Below are positions 63,264 to 64,000 of a DNA stretch of 64,000 bases, one piece after another. Position 1 is the stretch's first letter; the number at the start of each line of letters is the position of its first letter. The stretch is from the NCBI RefSeq assembly GCF_954871325.1, contig NC_088777.1, positions 42,819,366-42,883,365 on the forward strand, written 5' to 3'. The notes beneath the pieces are model-generated. The model had not been told where the DNA came from, searched no databases, and saw only the letters and a list, made by a program, of their open reading frames with translations. This DNA comes from Gordionus sp. m RMFG-2023. Its lineage: Eukaryota; Nematomorpha; Gordioida; Chordodea; Parachordodidae. A program made the translations under genes and the position numbers.

Positions 63264-63572
63264 GGGAGACAGATCCGCGAAAATATTAATGAACCCAAAG
63301 AATCTTTCTTTTACAAAGATCTGATACAGCAATTTTTAGCAATAACTATTTAAACTTTATTCCATCGAATGATCTCATGCCCTTCAAACATTACCTTCTT
63401 CTCATTCTTTTTGCTACTCGATATTTCCTTAAACTTTTATTCATTTTCTCTCCTTAATCATAGTTTTACATTTAACGCCAGTAACTTCTATATTTAAAAA
63501 AAAATAACATATGTTCTTCCTTTATTATATAAATACGACATATTAGATACATTTACTCAATAATTAAGAATT

Positions 63573-64000
63573 AGGCCTGTGTGTCGCAAAATTTTATAGT
63601 TATACCTGGGACAGTCTCATGAAAAAAAAATTAAACTTAAACCCACCCAAAGGCCTGTGTGGGCCGTAGGCATTCACAGTAGAGGTCATAAAACAATTAA
63701 AATTTAAGATGGATCCAACCCACAGTCTAAAACAAAATATATTATGTTTTATCAGAGGCCCAGCCCATAATTATTTAAAAAAATTTCTACCCGGAACACA
63801 ATATCCCTTCACAAAAAAATCAAACTCAAGGCATAGCCCAAGTACATGAAAAAATGAGATACCCATAGTTAATTTATAATTTTATTTTTTGGGCGGGGTA
63901 AGTCACCAGCGGCAATCTAAACAAAAAATAATTCTGGCTTAGGCCTAGCCGATATCTATTAAAAAATTTTAGAAGCTTTCTAAAAAAAAAGGAGAATACA
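63573..64000. repeat. hAT-like fragment cut by the window end
   Basis: Starts TAGGCCTGTGTGTCGC, like the end at 61374, and contains GGCCTGTGTGGGCCG, GGCCCAGCCC and TTAGGCCTAGCC words. The end may lie beyond 64000. Confidence 0.4.

Noticed and set aside
1-64000. tRNA genes, searched by eye through the GGTTCRANYCC box B.
   Set aside because: No candidate with a matching A box and acceptor stem was seen; a covariance-model scan would be needed to be sure.

Overview
This is animal nuclear DNA. It is very AT-rich, its genes are split by introns with ordinary GT...AG junctions, and its families (semaphorin, a nuclear receptor of the tailless/PNR type, topoisomerase I, U1A/U2B'' splicing protein, a ZFAND4-like protein) belong to metazoans. 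The species cannot be named from the sequence. An invertebrate with a transposon-laden genome fits best. No operon, CRISPR array, tRNA or rRNA was seen.

Layout. 4-2838: a DNA transposon with 209-bp terminal inverted repeats and a decayed transposase. 4118-5400 (-): three exons of a ZFAND4-like gene (ubiquitin-like N-terminus; the AN1 finger was not found). 10177-19433 (+): a four-exon gene for a 205-residue nuclear receptor with a complete DNA-binding domain, no ligand-binding domain and an eh1-like co-repressor motif. Its introns hold a Ty3/Gypsy fossil, a second retroelement fossil, a hAT miniature element and an iteron-rich foldback element. 22288-34349 (-, possibly to 35654): DNA topoisomerase I with every catalytic residue visible. 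36750-39480 (-): a decayed protein-kinase locus. 40676-49257: repeat-rich stretch with two hAT elements, a 110-bp tandem array and a long-TIR element. 50315-51233 (-): complete five-exon snf/U1A gene, 221 residues. 52414-54660: a G/C-tract element and a retroelement fossil. 56333-60563 (-): the 3' six exons of a transmembrane semaphorin. 61374-64000: more hAT-like elements.

The receptor and TOP1 are convergent, tail to tail. Splice phases were checked by hand across every junction of the receptor, TOP1, snf, semaphorin and ZFAND4-like genes and they agree, so reading-frame breaks elsewhere (kinase locus, transposases) are more likely real decay than poor sequence. Mobile DNA is dominated by hAT-type elements, several with visible 8-bp target duplications, mostly in introns and between genes.

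The most interesting locus is the compact receptor at 10177-19433: a tailless-like zinc-finger domain joined in frame to a short tail with the motif FSIQALL and no ligand-binding domain.
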